In this document: one piece after another, positions 11,601-21,066 of the stretch
Layout of the letters: every line of letters begins with the position of its first letter
Numbering within the stretch: the stretch's first letter is position 1
Origin: Strongylocentrotus purpuratus
Lineage: Eukaryota; Echinodermata; Echinoidea; Camarodonta; Strongylocentrotidae
Assembly (NCBI RefSeq): GCF_000002235.5
Contig: NW_022145595.1
Location: 28,337,162-28,401,161 of the forward strand
Direction: 5' to 3'
DNA length: 64,000 nucleotides
Notes under the pieces: generated by a model
Told to the model about the DNA's origin: nothing
Seen by the model: the letters and a program-made list of their open reading frames with translations, nothing else
Databases searched by the model: none
Position numbers and translations under genes: made by a program

Positions 11601-13131
11601 TCTTGAAAAAGCCACACTTTGAGGGTTTAAGTTTGAGTCCAGCGTCTCTGAATCGTTGCAATACTTCTTGGAGGTTCTTGCAATGATCATCGAAGTCCTT
11701 GCCCATGACTATGCAGTCATCAAGGTATACCAGGCATGTAGACCAGTGGAGGCCATGTAGAACGGCTTCCATGAGGCGCTGAAATGTCATGGGAGCGTTG
11801 ACCAGTCCGAATGGCATGACAGTAAACTGGTAAAGCCCTGTGCCTGTGGTAAAAGCAGTCTTCTCTGTATCTTGGGGATCGAGCCTGACCTGCCAATATC
11901 CACTTGATAAGTCCATGACGCTGAAATATGCTGATGAAGAAAGGGAGTCAATTGAATCATCTTGGCGTGTAATAGGGTGAGAATCTCGAACAGTTACTGC
12001 ATTGAGTTTTCTGTAATCCACGCAAAATCGGTATGTGTTGTCCTTCTTCTTCACCATGACGATTGGGCTCGCCCATGGGCTGAAGCTCTCTTCAATGATG
12101 CCTCTTTGCAGAAGTTCGTCCACTTGCTCCTGAATTTCCACTCTCATTGCTGGTGAAGTTCGATACGCCCTCTGTCGTATTGGAGTAGCTGTGGTGGTGT
12201 CAATGTGGTGATGAATAATGTCAGTCTGACCAATATCCTGAGACGTCGTGCTGAAAATATCACTGTAGGTCTGAAGAAGATGTTCAGCTTTCTCGTACTC
12301 TGTTCTCGTGAGTTCCGAAGAAGGGAGAACACCAGCAACTGGTGACTTGTCTGTCACTTGTGGATCAGCGTCAGTAGTTACGCTCATGATCTTGTATTCC
12401 TCTTCGGTATCCCCAGTAATGGAGAAGAATTGACCAAGGCAGGTGTCTGCAGGTAAATCGACTGCTTCGTCAGAGGGATTAATGAGGCGTACTAGAATAA
12501 GACCATCTTGAGGCTTGAACAGAGATCTGGCACCAATAACAGGAATGTGATCTTGCAATGTTGGTTCAAAGTAGCCATCATAGTCTCTTGGTATGATGTC
12601 GAACTGTGGCGACGACAATCTTCCCTGGACGTGAGTTTCGCAGCTTGGGGGAATCCGAGCTTGTCCAACAAGAGAAACTTTACATTTCAGCGGGGCTTGG
12701 TATTGCTGACGATCGATGAAGGGAATAACATTTCCAGGCATGTTGAACGATGTTGGCGATATGCAGGCATTCTGGCTGTCAATAAAGTCCCATCCAAGGA
12801 CAACTGAATGAGTGATGTTGCGTGCAACAACGAACTTGTGTTGTGTAGCCTTGTTCCCTAAGTGCAGAGATGGTACGATTGTTCCAATGTTGTCTACCAG
12901 CCCACCTGTGATAGTAGATGCCATGGATGTCAACTTTTCCAACGGGCTCCTTTGCGATGCTGGAATGGATGACAAAAATTTGGCACTCAACAGAGAGATG
13001 AATGATCCACTATCTACGAGTGCCAATACATAGACATTGTCGATAACGATAGGGATGTAGGGCGATTTCTTTGGCGAAATAGGTGCTATTCGTATTGGGA
13101 CCTTGGTTTGTGTAGTTGATGAATGGCCCAC
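8614..13131 (-). CDS. pol: Retrotransposon Pol (protease, RT, RNase H, integrase)
   Basis: Minus-strand frame of about 1505 residues from the GTG at 13131; the frame is really open further upstream, through the end of gag, and is probably entered by -1 frameshifting rather than by initiation. Protease: V-D-S-G at residues 39-42. Reverse transcriptase: about 315-540, with FCVDYRKLN (369-377), and Y-L-D-D at 469-472. RNase H: acidic residues D618, E659, D684, D730. Integrase: zinc finger H882, H889, C916, C919, then D951, D1010, E1046, an exact D-D-35-E spacing, and a GPF/Y module downstream (WKGPFRV). A Pro/Ser/Gln-rich tail with 11-residue repeats closes the protein. All catalytic residues are present and there are no stops, so it could be active. 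Function: cDNA synthesis and integration of the element. Confidence 0.95.
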   Translation of the reverse strand: MGHSSTTQTKVPIRIAPISPKKSPYIPIVIDNVYVLALVDSGSFISLLSAKFLSSIPASQRSPLEKLTSMASTITGGLVDNIGTIVPSLHLGNKATQHKFVVARNITHSVVLGWDFIDSQNACISPTSFNMPGNVIPFIDRQQYQAPLKCKVSLVGQARIPPSCETHVQGRLSSPQFDIIPRDYDGYFEPTLQDHIPVIGARSLFKPQDGLILVRLINPSDEAVDLPADTCLGQFFSITGDTEEEYKIMSVTTDADPQVTDKSPVAGVLPSSELTRTEYEKAEHLLQTYSDIFSTTSQDIGQTDIIHHHIDTTTATPIRQRAYRTSPAMRVEIQEQVDELLQRGIIEESFSPWASPIVMVKKKDNTYRFCVDYRKLNAVTVRDSHPITRQDDSIDSLSSSAYFSVMDLSSGYWQVRLDPQDTEKTAFTTGTGLYQFTVMPFGLVNAPMTFQRLMEAVLHGLHWSTCLVYLDDCIVMGKDFDDHCKNLQEVLQRFRDAGLKLKPSKCGFFKKEVTYLGHIINTEGVKPDPNNVEKVKSWPQPRTPTDVRSFLGLASFYRRFVPSFSKIATPLSTLTQKGQQFVWTAECEKAFQHLKEALTNPPLLAYPDFEKEFILSSDASLHAVGAVLSQTQDGKERVISYFSQTLSATQKKWSTYDRELWAIVTAVRHFRHYLRHQHFTILTDHKPLLALRKFPIQDDATGKRTRWILELNSYTFSLIHKKGQSHRNADALSRRPSQESQVTPRLTDQLLKHMVTNSLCNAVETRSSTNTSTPNDATRQSAPNVLHPYRGVILDSDVDVQHEQQLDQDISTVIECVNNGERPTIRQIRRHNPRVRRLLWQYPKFILQDGILYRKKKDKLGNLSFQLVVPNSLIPRVLQELHGDPSSGHFGAHRTIQRAESMCYWPFMNKEITDFCNTCTACESFRLPTPKHQAPLRPITTTRPLEMVFADIAELPSSRRGFRYILVVTDHFSKYVNIFPMKDQTAPTIAKHLFEEYVKEHGIPETLHTDQGRQFESRLVQELCSKLGIKKSRSTPYHPQGAGIVERCNRTIKDQLAKYISHQGGEWDTHINQVQLAYNTSTHASTGLTPYYIMHGREARTPANITCSTPPPSSSGKTLLEYTTNLSERLRKAWEYTIQNTRQQQEQQKRQYDVKKRISKYDTGDFVWLHDPTNVRNKLEPNWKGPFRVSSSSDDGLNYDIVHVHDEKFKRRVHHNRLKPHRARAPQVMSTPPSPPTPQPTSIHGTERTTTQYPPGPPADDETRRKVQSNQPTSHGPAYITWSSRPPDRILHHGQSNHDRPSRSSLSVRQQASNQPTSSTERILHHRQSDHDQPSRSSLSVRQQASNQPTNSGHQSRLIDSAPLQQQPRPSLPTTQTQHQLSSPVGQLQLRPQYQLRSTTHQSQLWPSSSAEQPKPSSSADQPQPQPSSSADQRQHQPSSSADQPQHQPSSSADQPQHQPSSSADQPQHQPSSSADQPQPQPSSSARSRSGRQVKVPAKFQDYKL
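8673..8890 (-). repeat. 33-bp tandem repeat coding the Pol C-terminal tail
   Basis: Six to seven copies of a 33-bp unit. Each encodes an 11-residue Ser/Ala/Asp/Gln/Pro motif (HQPSSSADQPQ type). Copies differ by few bases, which points to recent array growth inside the coding region. Confidence 0.9.
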
Positions 13132-13155
13132 TTCCTCAACTACCAGAAGTTTCCC
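13112..13155 (-). promoter_or_regulatory. -1 ribosomal frameshift signal at the gag end
   Basis: On the minus strand the gag frame reads through the heptamer G GGA AAC (13155-13149), a canonical X-XXY-YYZ slippery site, three codons before the gag stop TAG (13142-13140). After a 5-nt spacer (13148-13144) a perfect 8-bp stem follows: GTAGTTGA (13143-13136) pairs with TCAACTAC (13119-13112) around a 16-nt loop. The pol frame is the -1 frame relative to gag and is open across the site. Slippery heptamer plus close downstream structure is the established signal for Gag-Pol synthesis; use here is inferred. Confidence 0.8.
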
Positions 13156-14264
13156 TGCTGCTGGTCTTCAAAAAGAACTTGACGATAGGGAGCCTGTCTA
13201 TGGGAGTCAACTTGATAACCTGCAGTGGAAGGATGCTGCTGATTTCGGCTGCTAGACGATTCATAGGGCCGTCTAGAGAGTGAAGTCCTAGATTGATATG
13301 CGTAGCTCCGATTAGGGCTTGGAGATATGCGTCTTGCATATTCAGGAGATCTGCGTCCTGCATATTCCGGAGATCTGTGTCTTGAATATCCTGGAGATCG
13401 GTGTCTTGCATATTCTGGAGATCTCTGTCTTGCATATTCTGGCGACCTGTGTCTTCGGTAGTCACGGCTTGGTGACGGAGACCCACGACGTTCCATGTGT
13501 CTTCCCTCATGGGAGCGTCCTGATGGGCTGCCACCGCGTTGCTGAGATCTGCTAGGCCTTTCAACTGTCTCTAACTTTAAAGACATCCTATCCAGCTTCT
13601 TTTCTAACTCGTTGAGTCTTGGCAGTAGTAGTCGTAAGACTGATGATTCTGCAGGCGTCTTGTCCTGGACCCGATCATCTACAGCTGCTACTATACCAAA
13701 ATCGTGTGCTTGGTGTGCTCTTTCTACACGAAGTGCGATCTTCAAGGCCTCGTCAAAATCAAAGCCTCCGAGCTCGTGAATCTTAACTTGAAGCGGTTTG
13801 TCTACCCCGGCAACAAATCGTCGAAATCTCTCACCACCTTTTGCATTGTCATCATAGGACGGGAAAGCCTCTTCCACTAAGGAAGCAATGCCTGATGCAA
13901 ACACCTCTAACGGCTCACCTGGTTGGCGAGTTCGGGCAGTAATACAAGACTTGAATGTGTCAATAAACTGTGTCCGGCCGAAAACCTGAGAGAGTTTCTC
14001 TTTCATCTTCTTGAAATCCTTCTTGTCCGAAGCAGACAAGCTCTCCCACACGATGAAGGCTGATCCTGCTAGTCTTGCAGGAAGGAGGGTGGTTAAGTTG
14101 ATAGAAGTGTCCGAAAACGCCTGTGCAGCAACTTCAAATCGGCGTATCCATTGACGGAAGTCTGTGCCGTTCTCTCCCGTAAACACTTCTGGCAATTCCA
14201 TGCGAGAAGACGCCATACTGTAGGAGTTATAAGCAATCAACTCAACAGATATGATCATCAACAA
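13140..14264 (-). CDS. gag: Retrotransposon Gag, RS-repeat type without zinc knuckle
   Basis: 374-residue frame from the ATG at 14264. An internal Met 17 (14216, followed by ASSRMELPEVFTG) is a more typical gypsy Gag start and may be the true one. Residues about 20-190 have the metazoan gypsy Gag look (PEVFTGENGTDFRQWIRRFE, then helical segments). The region from about 235 on is Arg/Ser/Pro-rich with eight-residue RSPEYAR-H repeats. No C-x2-C-x4-H-x4-C zinc knuckle is present in this frame or at the start of pol; the basic RS repeats may supply nucleic-acid binding instead (inference). Stop TAG lies at 13142-13140, with the frameshift heptamer just before it. Role: particle-forming structural protein. 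Confidence 0.88.
   Translation of the reverse strand: MLMIISVELIAYNSYSMASSRMELPEVFTGENGTDFRQWIRRFEVAAQAFSDTSINLTTLLPARLAGSAFIVWESLSASDKKDFKKMKEKLSQVFGRTQFIDTFKSCITARTRQPGEPLEVFASGIASLVEEAFPSYDDNAKGGERFRRFVAGVDKPLQVKIHELGGFDFDEALKIALRVERAHQAHDFGIVAAVDDRVQDKTPAESSVLRLLLPRLNELEKKLDRMSLKLETVERPSRSQQRGGSPSGRSHEGRHMERRGSPSPSRDYRRHRSPEYARQRSPEYARHRSPGYSRHRSPEYAGRRSPEYARRISPSPNRSYAYQSRTSLSRRPYESSSSRNQQHPSTAGYQVDSHRQAPYRQVLFEDQQQGNFW
13310..13455 (-). repeat. 24-bp tandem repeat in gag
   Basis: About six degenerate copies of a 24-bp unit that encodes R-H/Q-R-S-P-E/G-Y-A/S. It forms the basic, serine-rich C-terminal part of Gag. Confidence 0.85.
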
Positions 14265-14956
14265 GATATCAACCCAGTAAAACTTACTGAATGAGTCAAT
14301 GTGGAGGGGGGGGGGGGGGGGGGGTCACTCTGAGTGCAGATGAAGAAAATGCAAACTCAACAGTTGAAATATCTGTGGCGAGCGGCTATGATGGAAGGAG
14401 GGTGTATTCTGCAACTGGTTACGTTGCTACGCCAACACTATGTAGAATATGCAGGTTGATATGGCAGAATGCTGTAATGTACGGCAGCCAAAGGCAGACT
14501 ACACATGCAAACTGGTTGTGATAAGTTGCTAGAAAAATACAGAACTGTATGGAGGGCGAAGAAAAAAAAACCTCACTCACTGACGAATCGATAAATGCAG
14601 GAATATTCACCAAAATACAGCTCCAGTATGAAGAAGGGTAAAGGAAATCTCACTTACTGATGAAGGATGAATGAAGGAATTCACAAAACTACTGATGTAG
14701 GAAGAAATCAAGGCTCAAAAAGCCAAGATGAAACTCCAGTAATTAATGAAGGAGGTTGAATACACACAAACTCTAGCTGCCTCAGCTTAAAATGAAGGGA
14801 GGTCAATCAGTGAGAAGAAGGGTGATATCATGCTCTCAAACATTCACATTCATATACAGATGGAGGGAGAATTTCACTTTGCAACTCACCACTAAAAACA
14901 CTGCAGGAATTTCTACATATGAAGGAAGGCTGCAATTACAGTTAAGTGCAGAAAAA
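14265..14956 (-). other. Retrotransposon 5' leader
   Basis: Roughly 0.7 kb between the primer-binding site and gag. It contains a long C run on the element strand (G run at about 14305-14323 on the plus strand). No gene is supported in it. Similar short direct repeats around CTCACTTACTGATGAAGG are visible at 14570-14680. Confidence 0.7.
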
Positions 14957-14971
14957 CCACTGCTGGCACCA
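14957..14971 (-). promoter_or_regulatory. Primer-binding site of the retrotransposon
   Basis: On the minus strand, 2 nt inside the 5' LTR, the sequence reads TGGTGCCAGCAGTGG. It starts with TGG as expected for pairing to a tRNA 3' CCA end. Which tRNA primes was not assigned. Confidence 0.75.
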
Positions 14972-14973
14972 GT

Positions 14974-15407
14974 TGTAAAGTCCCTCACAAAACAAAAGTG
15001 GTCTCACATGGTTGAGGACTTGAGCTGCACTATAGATTTTATTCCAACCACAAAATGGCTGCCAAGATGGCTGACATGCAGTCCATCAAACAATAATAAC
15101 CAATCACAAGATTGGACAATAAGTAAGTAACCAATAGAAAAGCTTGTAAAAGATAGAGTGCCATGTGCCATGTGTGCTGGGTTGAATAGCTAAGAGATAA
15201 GGAAGAGTGTGTGTGTGTGTGGTGCTATAGCAGGTAATGTGCATGAGGATGAATGAATAGGGACAGAACAATAGAAGCCAAGAGCTAGCAGACAGGAGAG
15301 AATGAATGTAGGTCAGGAGTGCGCTAAAGCATATCGGAGTGGAAAACTAAATGTACAGTGTGAAATAAACAAGTAACCACTTTGATCAGTGAAATTAAAA
15401 CCTTACA
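14974..15407 (-). repeat. Right LTR (5' LTR in element orientation)
   Basis: 434-bp LTR that reads base for base like the left copy. As the 5' LTR it should hold the element promoter, but I could not place a TATA box with confidence. The CTTG duplication follows at 15408-15411. Confidence 0.95.
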
Positions 15408-15411
15408 CTTG

Positions 15412-15512
15412 TATCACCATCATCATCATCATCACCACCACCACCACGATCACCACCACGACCATCATCATTATCGTCGTCGTCTTCGTCGTCATCATCA
15501 TTATTGTAGCTT
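15412..15512. repeat. CAT/CAC/CGT trinucleotide microsatellite
   Basis: Imperfect trinucleotide tract (ATC, ACC, GTC units) directly beside the retrotransposon insertion, so the element appears to have integrated at or next to a simple repeat. Confidence 0.85.
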
Positions 15513-17191
15513 TAATTTGGGAGTTAACTTGCATGTTAATACTTGATACTCTCCAAGCAATGTTTAGGCCAAGTAAAACAAATATTGTGTTTCTCGTTCA
15601 GACTTTAAAAACGAAACAGTGAGGGAGGCCCTTACTATAGTTATTATTTGATTGTGTTGGGGGGTTATTTTTTTCAAGATGGCTGCCATTTATAAAATTG
15701 CTGCTGAGACAAGGGTTTTGATCATACAATTGTATCTATGCAGTAAAGTGGATGATATTTTATCACATAGGTTTTTCTTCAGTTTGTCAAATCAGAAATT
15801 GAATGATTTTCTCTCTCTTTCACAGACCACAGACAAGCACTAAATACATGCAGTAAAGTAACTAAAGGTTTGATACCATACAGTGCAAACAGTTAGTGCT
15901 TGCTTGTGGTAAATGACTATGTACTACAAACAAAACACAGTGGCACAGCAGTATAGGATTGTTCTTTAAATCATTATGCAACATTCAAACTATGATTTTA
16001 AAAAATTAAGAAAAAAAAAGGGAATTTTTGAAAATAACAAATAACACAAATATTGAAGAAGCACCAGAAATCAGTGCAGGGGTGGACGAGAAACACATAA
16101 ATTTTGTTACATGGCCTTCCCATTTTAAAGATCTTTAGATGGGCAATGAAAAAAAACTGCCATGAATTAAACTTGTTTCTGACGAAGACAGGTGAACAAT
16201 TTTGTGGCAATGTCCAAAACTGTATGAGTGTTCATTTACATACATGTGTACATGTAAAGTACATATCGTACATGTACACAGGCTTGGCTACTTAAAGAGG
16301 AAATAGGGATTGAAAATTAATACAGTAAAATATATGAGCCACACTCCACTGTGGACTTTGATCTCTTAATGAAGCTAATTCTTTTTGCAATTCTATTCAC
16401 CTTTAGAGGCGTTGCATTTTGTATGTAATTCTCCTAGGGCCCGAGAAAAAAGCCCATCCTTCCCTTTTTGGAATTATTCTGGGTGAGGCTACAGTGCCTT
16501 GTTTTTTCATTTTTTTTTGTCTGAACTGCTATACAATAACAGTGGAAGCAAAAAAAAAGATAGTAAATAAAATTCAACTAAAAATTGCCTGCCTGTAAAT
16601 GCTGCTTTGGTATGACTATGAATATTGCTGTAAATCTTTTCTTTAAATGGATTTTTCGAAGTTACTTTGAAAGGAAAATCTTTTTTTTAATCATTGATTA
16701 AACAAATCTTATAAAGCCATGTTTCTTTTGTTGTCTATTTCTGTTTTAAAAATAAAAGTGTGATTTTCCTTTAAGTTCATTTCTCTTTCATTTTCTTTTC
16801 ATGTTTACAACATTTTCTGGATATCAAATGTTGTTCAGGAAAGTACATGTAGTTGAATTGTTTGTTTTTGTTTTTGTTTTTGTTTTTTTGTTTTTTTTGG
16901 GGGGGGGCTTAAGAATGTAAGAAATTACTCTAGGCAGCAAGTTTTAAGAAAATTGACCAATGAAAAGAAAGCAGCAATTTGTGTAATTATTCATGATTTA
17001 TAATCCTCAAATCAGAGCATAAATATCCATGTACAAGTACATGTATGAACCAAGCTCCCTAATGATATTATACTACATCACGCATGTTGAATTAAAATGA
17101 AAAAATTATGTTTGTCCAGCACTTGATATTATTATGTACACTTCTACTATTATAATGCGTTATGTAAAGTGCTTTCCATTTCAAGTTGCAA
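15513..17191. other. Intergenic, nothing recognised
   Basis: AT-rich sequence with homopolymer runs, including (GTTTTT)n then a short G run at about 16860-16908. No gene, RNA gene or clear element edge is visible. Confidence 0.5.
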
Positions 17192-17607
17192 TAGGCCCGT
17201 TCACACATTACAATTTATTGCGATTTAGATCGTGATGCATAGATTGATTTTTTGTTTGCGACTGTTCACACATGTCAATTAGTGCGAATTGGATTGCGAT
17301 GCAAAGATTGATTTTTTTTGGCGACCATTCCCGCTGGACGTCCAGAACGTCTGATCTGCGTATGCGTGAATCTCAACGATTTATGCATGCTTGAAATCCT
17401 AGGATTAAATAAATTGATTTTTGATTCTCAATACCATTCACACATACAGTGCCAGGCAAACTATCAAGATTATTCTGAAAAATTGCAAGACTTACCGCGA
17501 AGGTTAGTAAAGTATACTGTCCACACACTAAAAAAAAACTATTTTGGATCGCGATTCAAAAATTGATTTTTAAATCTCGCTTTTTTCTTTAGGTGTGAAC
17601 ACCCCTA
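17192..17607. mobile_element. MITE-like element with TAGG...GTTCACAC inverted ends
   Basis: The left end TAGGCCCGTTCACACA and the right end, read in reverse complement as TAGGGGTGTTCACACC, form short inverted ends around 416 bp. The interior repeats GATTGATTTTT and CACACAT motifs. No coding frame. A clear target duplication is not visible. Confidence 0.55.
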
Positions 17608-17639
17608 GTCTAGCTTGTATACGACCGCTTATACCCTAA

Positions 17640-17990
17640 TGACAACCCAGACACATTAGTAATTATTAAAAAGATCCTTTAACGACGCATTAAACCATGT
17701 TTCTCAATCCCTTGTGATAGATGATTCATGAGCACTTGGCTAGCCAAGAGAAGGAAGTTCCACTTCACTTTGGTTGCCATCGATCAAACATCCACTCCGT
17801 GACGACCGACCGACTCTTCCTGACTCGTGCACAGCTCGGCTGGCTCACATGCTCAGTCGCTCCAGTGCCCCTCCTGTCAGCCGGTCCCATCTGTCAACAA
17901 GGCGTTGAATATTACAGCAATCTGTGGGATATTGAGGCGATATATATTATGCAGTACAAGCTTTATTGATGGAGGTTTAATAACGTGCAG
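17640..17990 (+). other. Candidate noncoding first exon of the VAMP7-like gene
   Basis: A GC-richer stretch (about 17750-17910) in AT-rich surroundings ends in a strong splice donor, GTGCAG|GTGAGT, with the junction at 17990/17991. The first VAMP7 coding exon at 23010 is preceded by an acceptor at 22891, so an upstream noncoding exon is required. This is the best donor I see, but the link is inferred and the 5' edge unknown. Confidence 0.35.
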
Positions 17991-18637
17991 GTGAGTAATG
18001 ATGTCTTGTTGTGCATGCCCATGGTGTGGTGTGGTATTACATTATCACATTTGGTGAAATATATATGAAATGAATAGTCTTGTCATTTTTGTAGAATCAT
18101 TAAAAACAGGCAAGTATTAAGCTTAAAATGTTTTTTTTTTAAATTAAGCAAGCTTCAAAAATATATTCTTGATTGGTAGGCTTACATTACCTGTACTGTA
18201 ATGGATTTTTCTTTTTTTTAAATCTCGTAATACACAGTCAACGTTTAATTCAAAATAATACCATGTTTAATATATTTGTCAAATTTTGTATTGTTTATTC
18301 AGTGAAAATGAATTCCATCTGTTTTCGGCATGTATGCATCTGATATTTGCTAATGGTAAACTTCCTGTCGCTCCGTGAGTACAGTACTAAACATGTAATG
18401 TAAGCCGCACAGTAATTTATTTCTTATTTGCGTGCATGCCATTAAGTGTAAAGAAAGCCAGTTTGTCACTGAGTATCGATGTAAAAACAGTGGAGTTAAT
18501 TAATTAATCTGACACATTGATGATAATTAAAATCTCTGTTGATATTCTTGCAACAGTGATTCATATCATCTGTTTCCCTTAAAACACTTAATTATGCTAA
18601 TTAGTATTCATGGTTGAAGGTAATATGAACATGACTA

Positions 18638-18725
18638 CAGAGATGCCAACTGTTCCGTTTTTGCCGTTTTTGTTCCGTTTTTTCGCTATGAATACGGCAG
18701 TACGTTTTTTGTATGTTTTGTTACG

Positions 18726-18758
<33 letters not shown>

Positions 18759-19090
18759 TTAAATTTTTTTTTTTTTAGAGACGTTTTTCTTAATTTCTGA
18801 TCATGGGCTTTGTGTCGTAAGTGTATTATGCACCTACATCTTCAATCAATGCACGCAGGATTGTGATACGGGCCCCAAACTGCGCACATTGCGAACAACC
18901 CACATGTAATGTATGCACGTCGCGCTCCGATCCGGGTACGTAAATGTGGTACTGCCGGGTTTTTTTAAGCTGCTCGATTGGGCGATATGTTAAGTTGAGA
19001 GATTCTTTCAAAAATACTGCTTTTTGTCCCAAAATACTGTTTTTTGCTCTTAAGAATTCTTTTTTTTGTTGAAGAAGGTTGGCATCTCTG
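18638..19090. mobile_element. TIR element with CAGAGATGCCAAC ends and 6-bp duplication
   Basis: Perfect 13-bp terminal inverted repeats CAGAGATGCCAAC (18638-18650) and its complement (19078-19090). The flanks are direct repeats TGACTA (18632-18637 and 19091-19096). The interior has long T runs and ACGTTTTT-type motifs. A 95-residue minus-strand frame (18826-19113) crosses it but has no recognisable domain. Nonautonomous DNA transposon, family not assigned. Confidence 0.7.
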
Positions 19091-19227
19091 TGACTAGGGA
19101 AATGAGAGTGCAAATTTTCAAAAACAAAAGTTTATTTTTAAAGAGTTTTCAACAATATGTTTTCATTGTCAGTCTGCCCTAATCATGTTAATGTAGTGTC
19201 TTAATTTTGGACAAAATGGTTTTGCAC

Positions 19228-19242
19228 ATATCAGGGAGTGAT

Positions 19243-19275
<33 letters not shown>

Positions 19276-19580
19276 GAGAGAGAGAGAGAGAAAGAGAAAG
19301 AAGGGAAAGAGAAAGGGAAAAAGAAAGAGAAAGAGAAAGAGAAAGAGAAAGAGAGAGAGAAAGAGAAAGAGAGAGAGAAAGAGAAAGAGAAAGGGAAAGA
19401 GAGAGAGAGAGAGAAAGGGAAAGGGAAAGGGAAAGAGAAAGAGAAAGAGAAAGAGAAAGAGAAAGGGAGAGGGAGAGGGAGAGGGAGAGGGAGAGGGAGA
19501 GGGAGAGGGAGAGGGAGAGGGAGAGGGAGAGGGAAAGGGAAAGGGAAAGGGAAAGGGAAAGGGAAAGAGAAAGAAAGAAT
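19228..19580. repeat. GA/GGGAAA microsatellite
   Basis: About 350 bp of pure purine: (GA)n, then GAAAGA units, then (GGGAGA)n, then (GGGAAA)n. Frames stay open on both strands only because of composition. Long purine mirror tracts can form triplex DNA (known behaviour of such sequence; not shown here). Confidence 0.95.
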
Positions 19581-19616
19581 ATTTTTATTAGAAATTAGCA
19601 TGTTTTTGTTTCCCTA

Positions 19617-19800
19617 ATAGACCGTAGTGTTATAAAAGAATTTCAAATTCCAATCGCAAATATCTTGATAATCAGACAGGTGATTGGCTTGTAAAAGTCA
19701 TGGGATCCTGACTGACCTAAATGTTCATAATTATGATTGCAGCATGAGCTAAATCCAGGATTTTGTTAAGAAACTGAGGCAAAGATATCCAATCCCTTTA
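19617..19800 (+). repeat. Dispersed repeat, copy 1
   Basis: About 185 bp that recurs, diverged, at 22083-22292. The shared core includes TAATCAGACAGG and TTATGATTGCAGCATGAGC. Origin unknown; no coding content. Confidence 0.75.
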
Positions 19801-20883
19801 AATTGCAATGGGGAAGATGGATAAACAACTGCCAATGCTAAACATGGACCACCATGCATGATGTAACAAGAGGCAGAACATGGTTGTAACCTTAGTGCTC
19901 ATATCCGCCACACATACATGTAAACATTTTCAATACTCGATATATATCGTCAATTCATTAGATTTCATATGTTGGACTTATAGTTAGCCAAAATATTTTT
20001 AGGATCTTTCTAAAATAAGTTAAATACCACAGGATATTTAAAAAATTCTGGCCTTTTGCCTAATCCGCATTTTGGCACCAGCTACAGTAGGGTGTTATAT
20101 TTCTTCCCGTAACTATGAAACTTCTCGAACATCCTAGATGTACAGTACATGTATAACATTCAAAAGTAGATGTGAGTGTTTCATTTATGTATATACGACT
20201 ATGTGTATATTAATAAAAAAACAAATTGCCTGGAAAGCCCTAGACAAGTACAGTAGGTTACAATGTATAGACATGGGAAATGCAGAGATGTGCGTAAATA
20301 TTCATTTCTGAATTGTATCCATGTACACACCTGTACATGTACCATTATATATTATGTATTTCTGAGGGATGTACAATTTTCTTTACTTTTTGATATGTTA
20401 TGTAAATCAATGAAGATGTATGATTTTTGTTTATATTTTGTACTGAATGGATGCAATAAAGAATGCTACCATAAAAAGCACAAAAAAAGCAGCAGCAACA
20501 ACAAGAACAACAGCAGATGATTATTTGACCATCTGTCTATAAAATCTAATGTTACTTCTCTCTCCGTTACTAATACGGACAGACATATCTCACTTTATGA
20601 ACACACACGCATTTGTGCCCGGTGATACATGTAGTTGCTTCAAGTGGAATATCATTTTCACAGTGAAGTGTAATGACTAGAACGTTTTAAGCAGCACCTT
20701 GAAGTTTAATCTGTCATGTTCCGTTGATTTGTTAAATGTAAAAAACATCATTTAGAAGATTGTACATTTCGTGGATGTTGAAATACATTAGCATATTCCC
20801 TTGTTTTGTTAATTTGTCTTTAAAATCAGTCTACTATTTCCAACAAGTTACTCAGTATTCCTCCATCTCTGCGTCTCCTCTCC

Positions 20884-20884
<1 letters not shown>

Positions 20885-20926
<42 letters not shown>

Positions 20927-21066
20927 ATCCTCCCTCTCTCTCTCTCGTTCTCCTCTCTCTCTCTCTCGTCCTCCCCCTCTCTCTCTCTCGTCCTCCCCCT
21001 CTCTCTCGTCCTCCCCCTCTCTCTCTCTCGTCCTCCCCCTCTCTCTCTCTCTCTCTCTCTCTCTAA
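20885..21066. repeat. CT-rich microsatellite with CGTCCTCCCC units
   Basis: (CT)n interrupted by CTCTCTCGTCCTCCCC repeats. It explains the long serine/leucine and Arg/Glu frames here. Confidence 0.9.

Larger units (their letters stand above)
6832..15407 (-). mobile_element. Ty3/gypsy LTR retrotransposon, complete, minus orientation
   Basis: An 8.58-kb element bounded by two 434-bp LTRs (6832-7265 and 14974-15407) that begin TGTAAAG and end CTTACA. Reading both copies side by side I found no difference between them, so the insertion should be recent. The 4-bp CTTG at 6828-6831 and 15408-15411 is the target-site duplication. On the minus strand the order is 5' LTR (right), primer-binding site, leader, gag (14264-13140), pol (-1 frame, to 8614), a 1.35-kb noncoding tail, and 3' LTR (left). 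Pol order is protease, reverse transcriptase, RNase H, integrase, the Ty3/gypsy arrangement. The element lies between the otopetrin-like gene and VAMP7 and abuts a CAT/CAC microsatellite on its right. Confidence 0.95.

Noticed and set aside
13136-13564. 142-residue frame overlapping gag in the +1 frame
   Set aside because: It follows the gag 24-bp repeats in another frame; gag coding and the pol frame explain the region.
19188-19617. Arg/Glu/Lys-rich and Phe/Pro/Ser-rich frames
   Set aside because: Purine microsatellite read on either strand.
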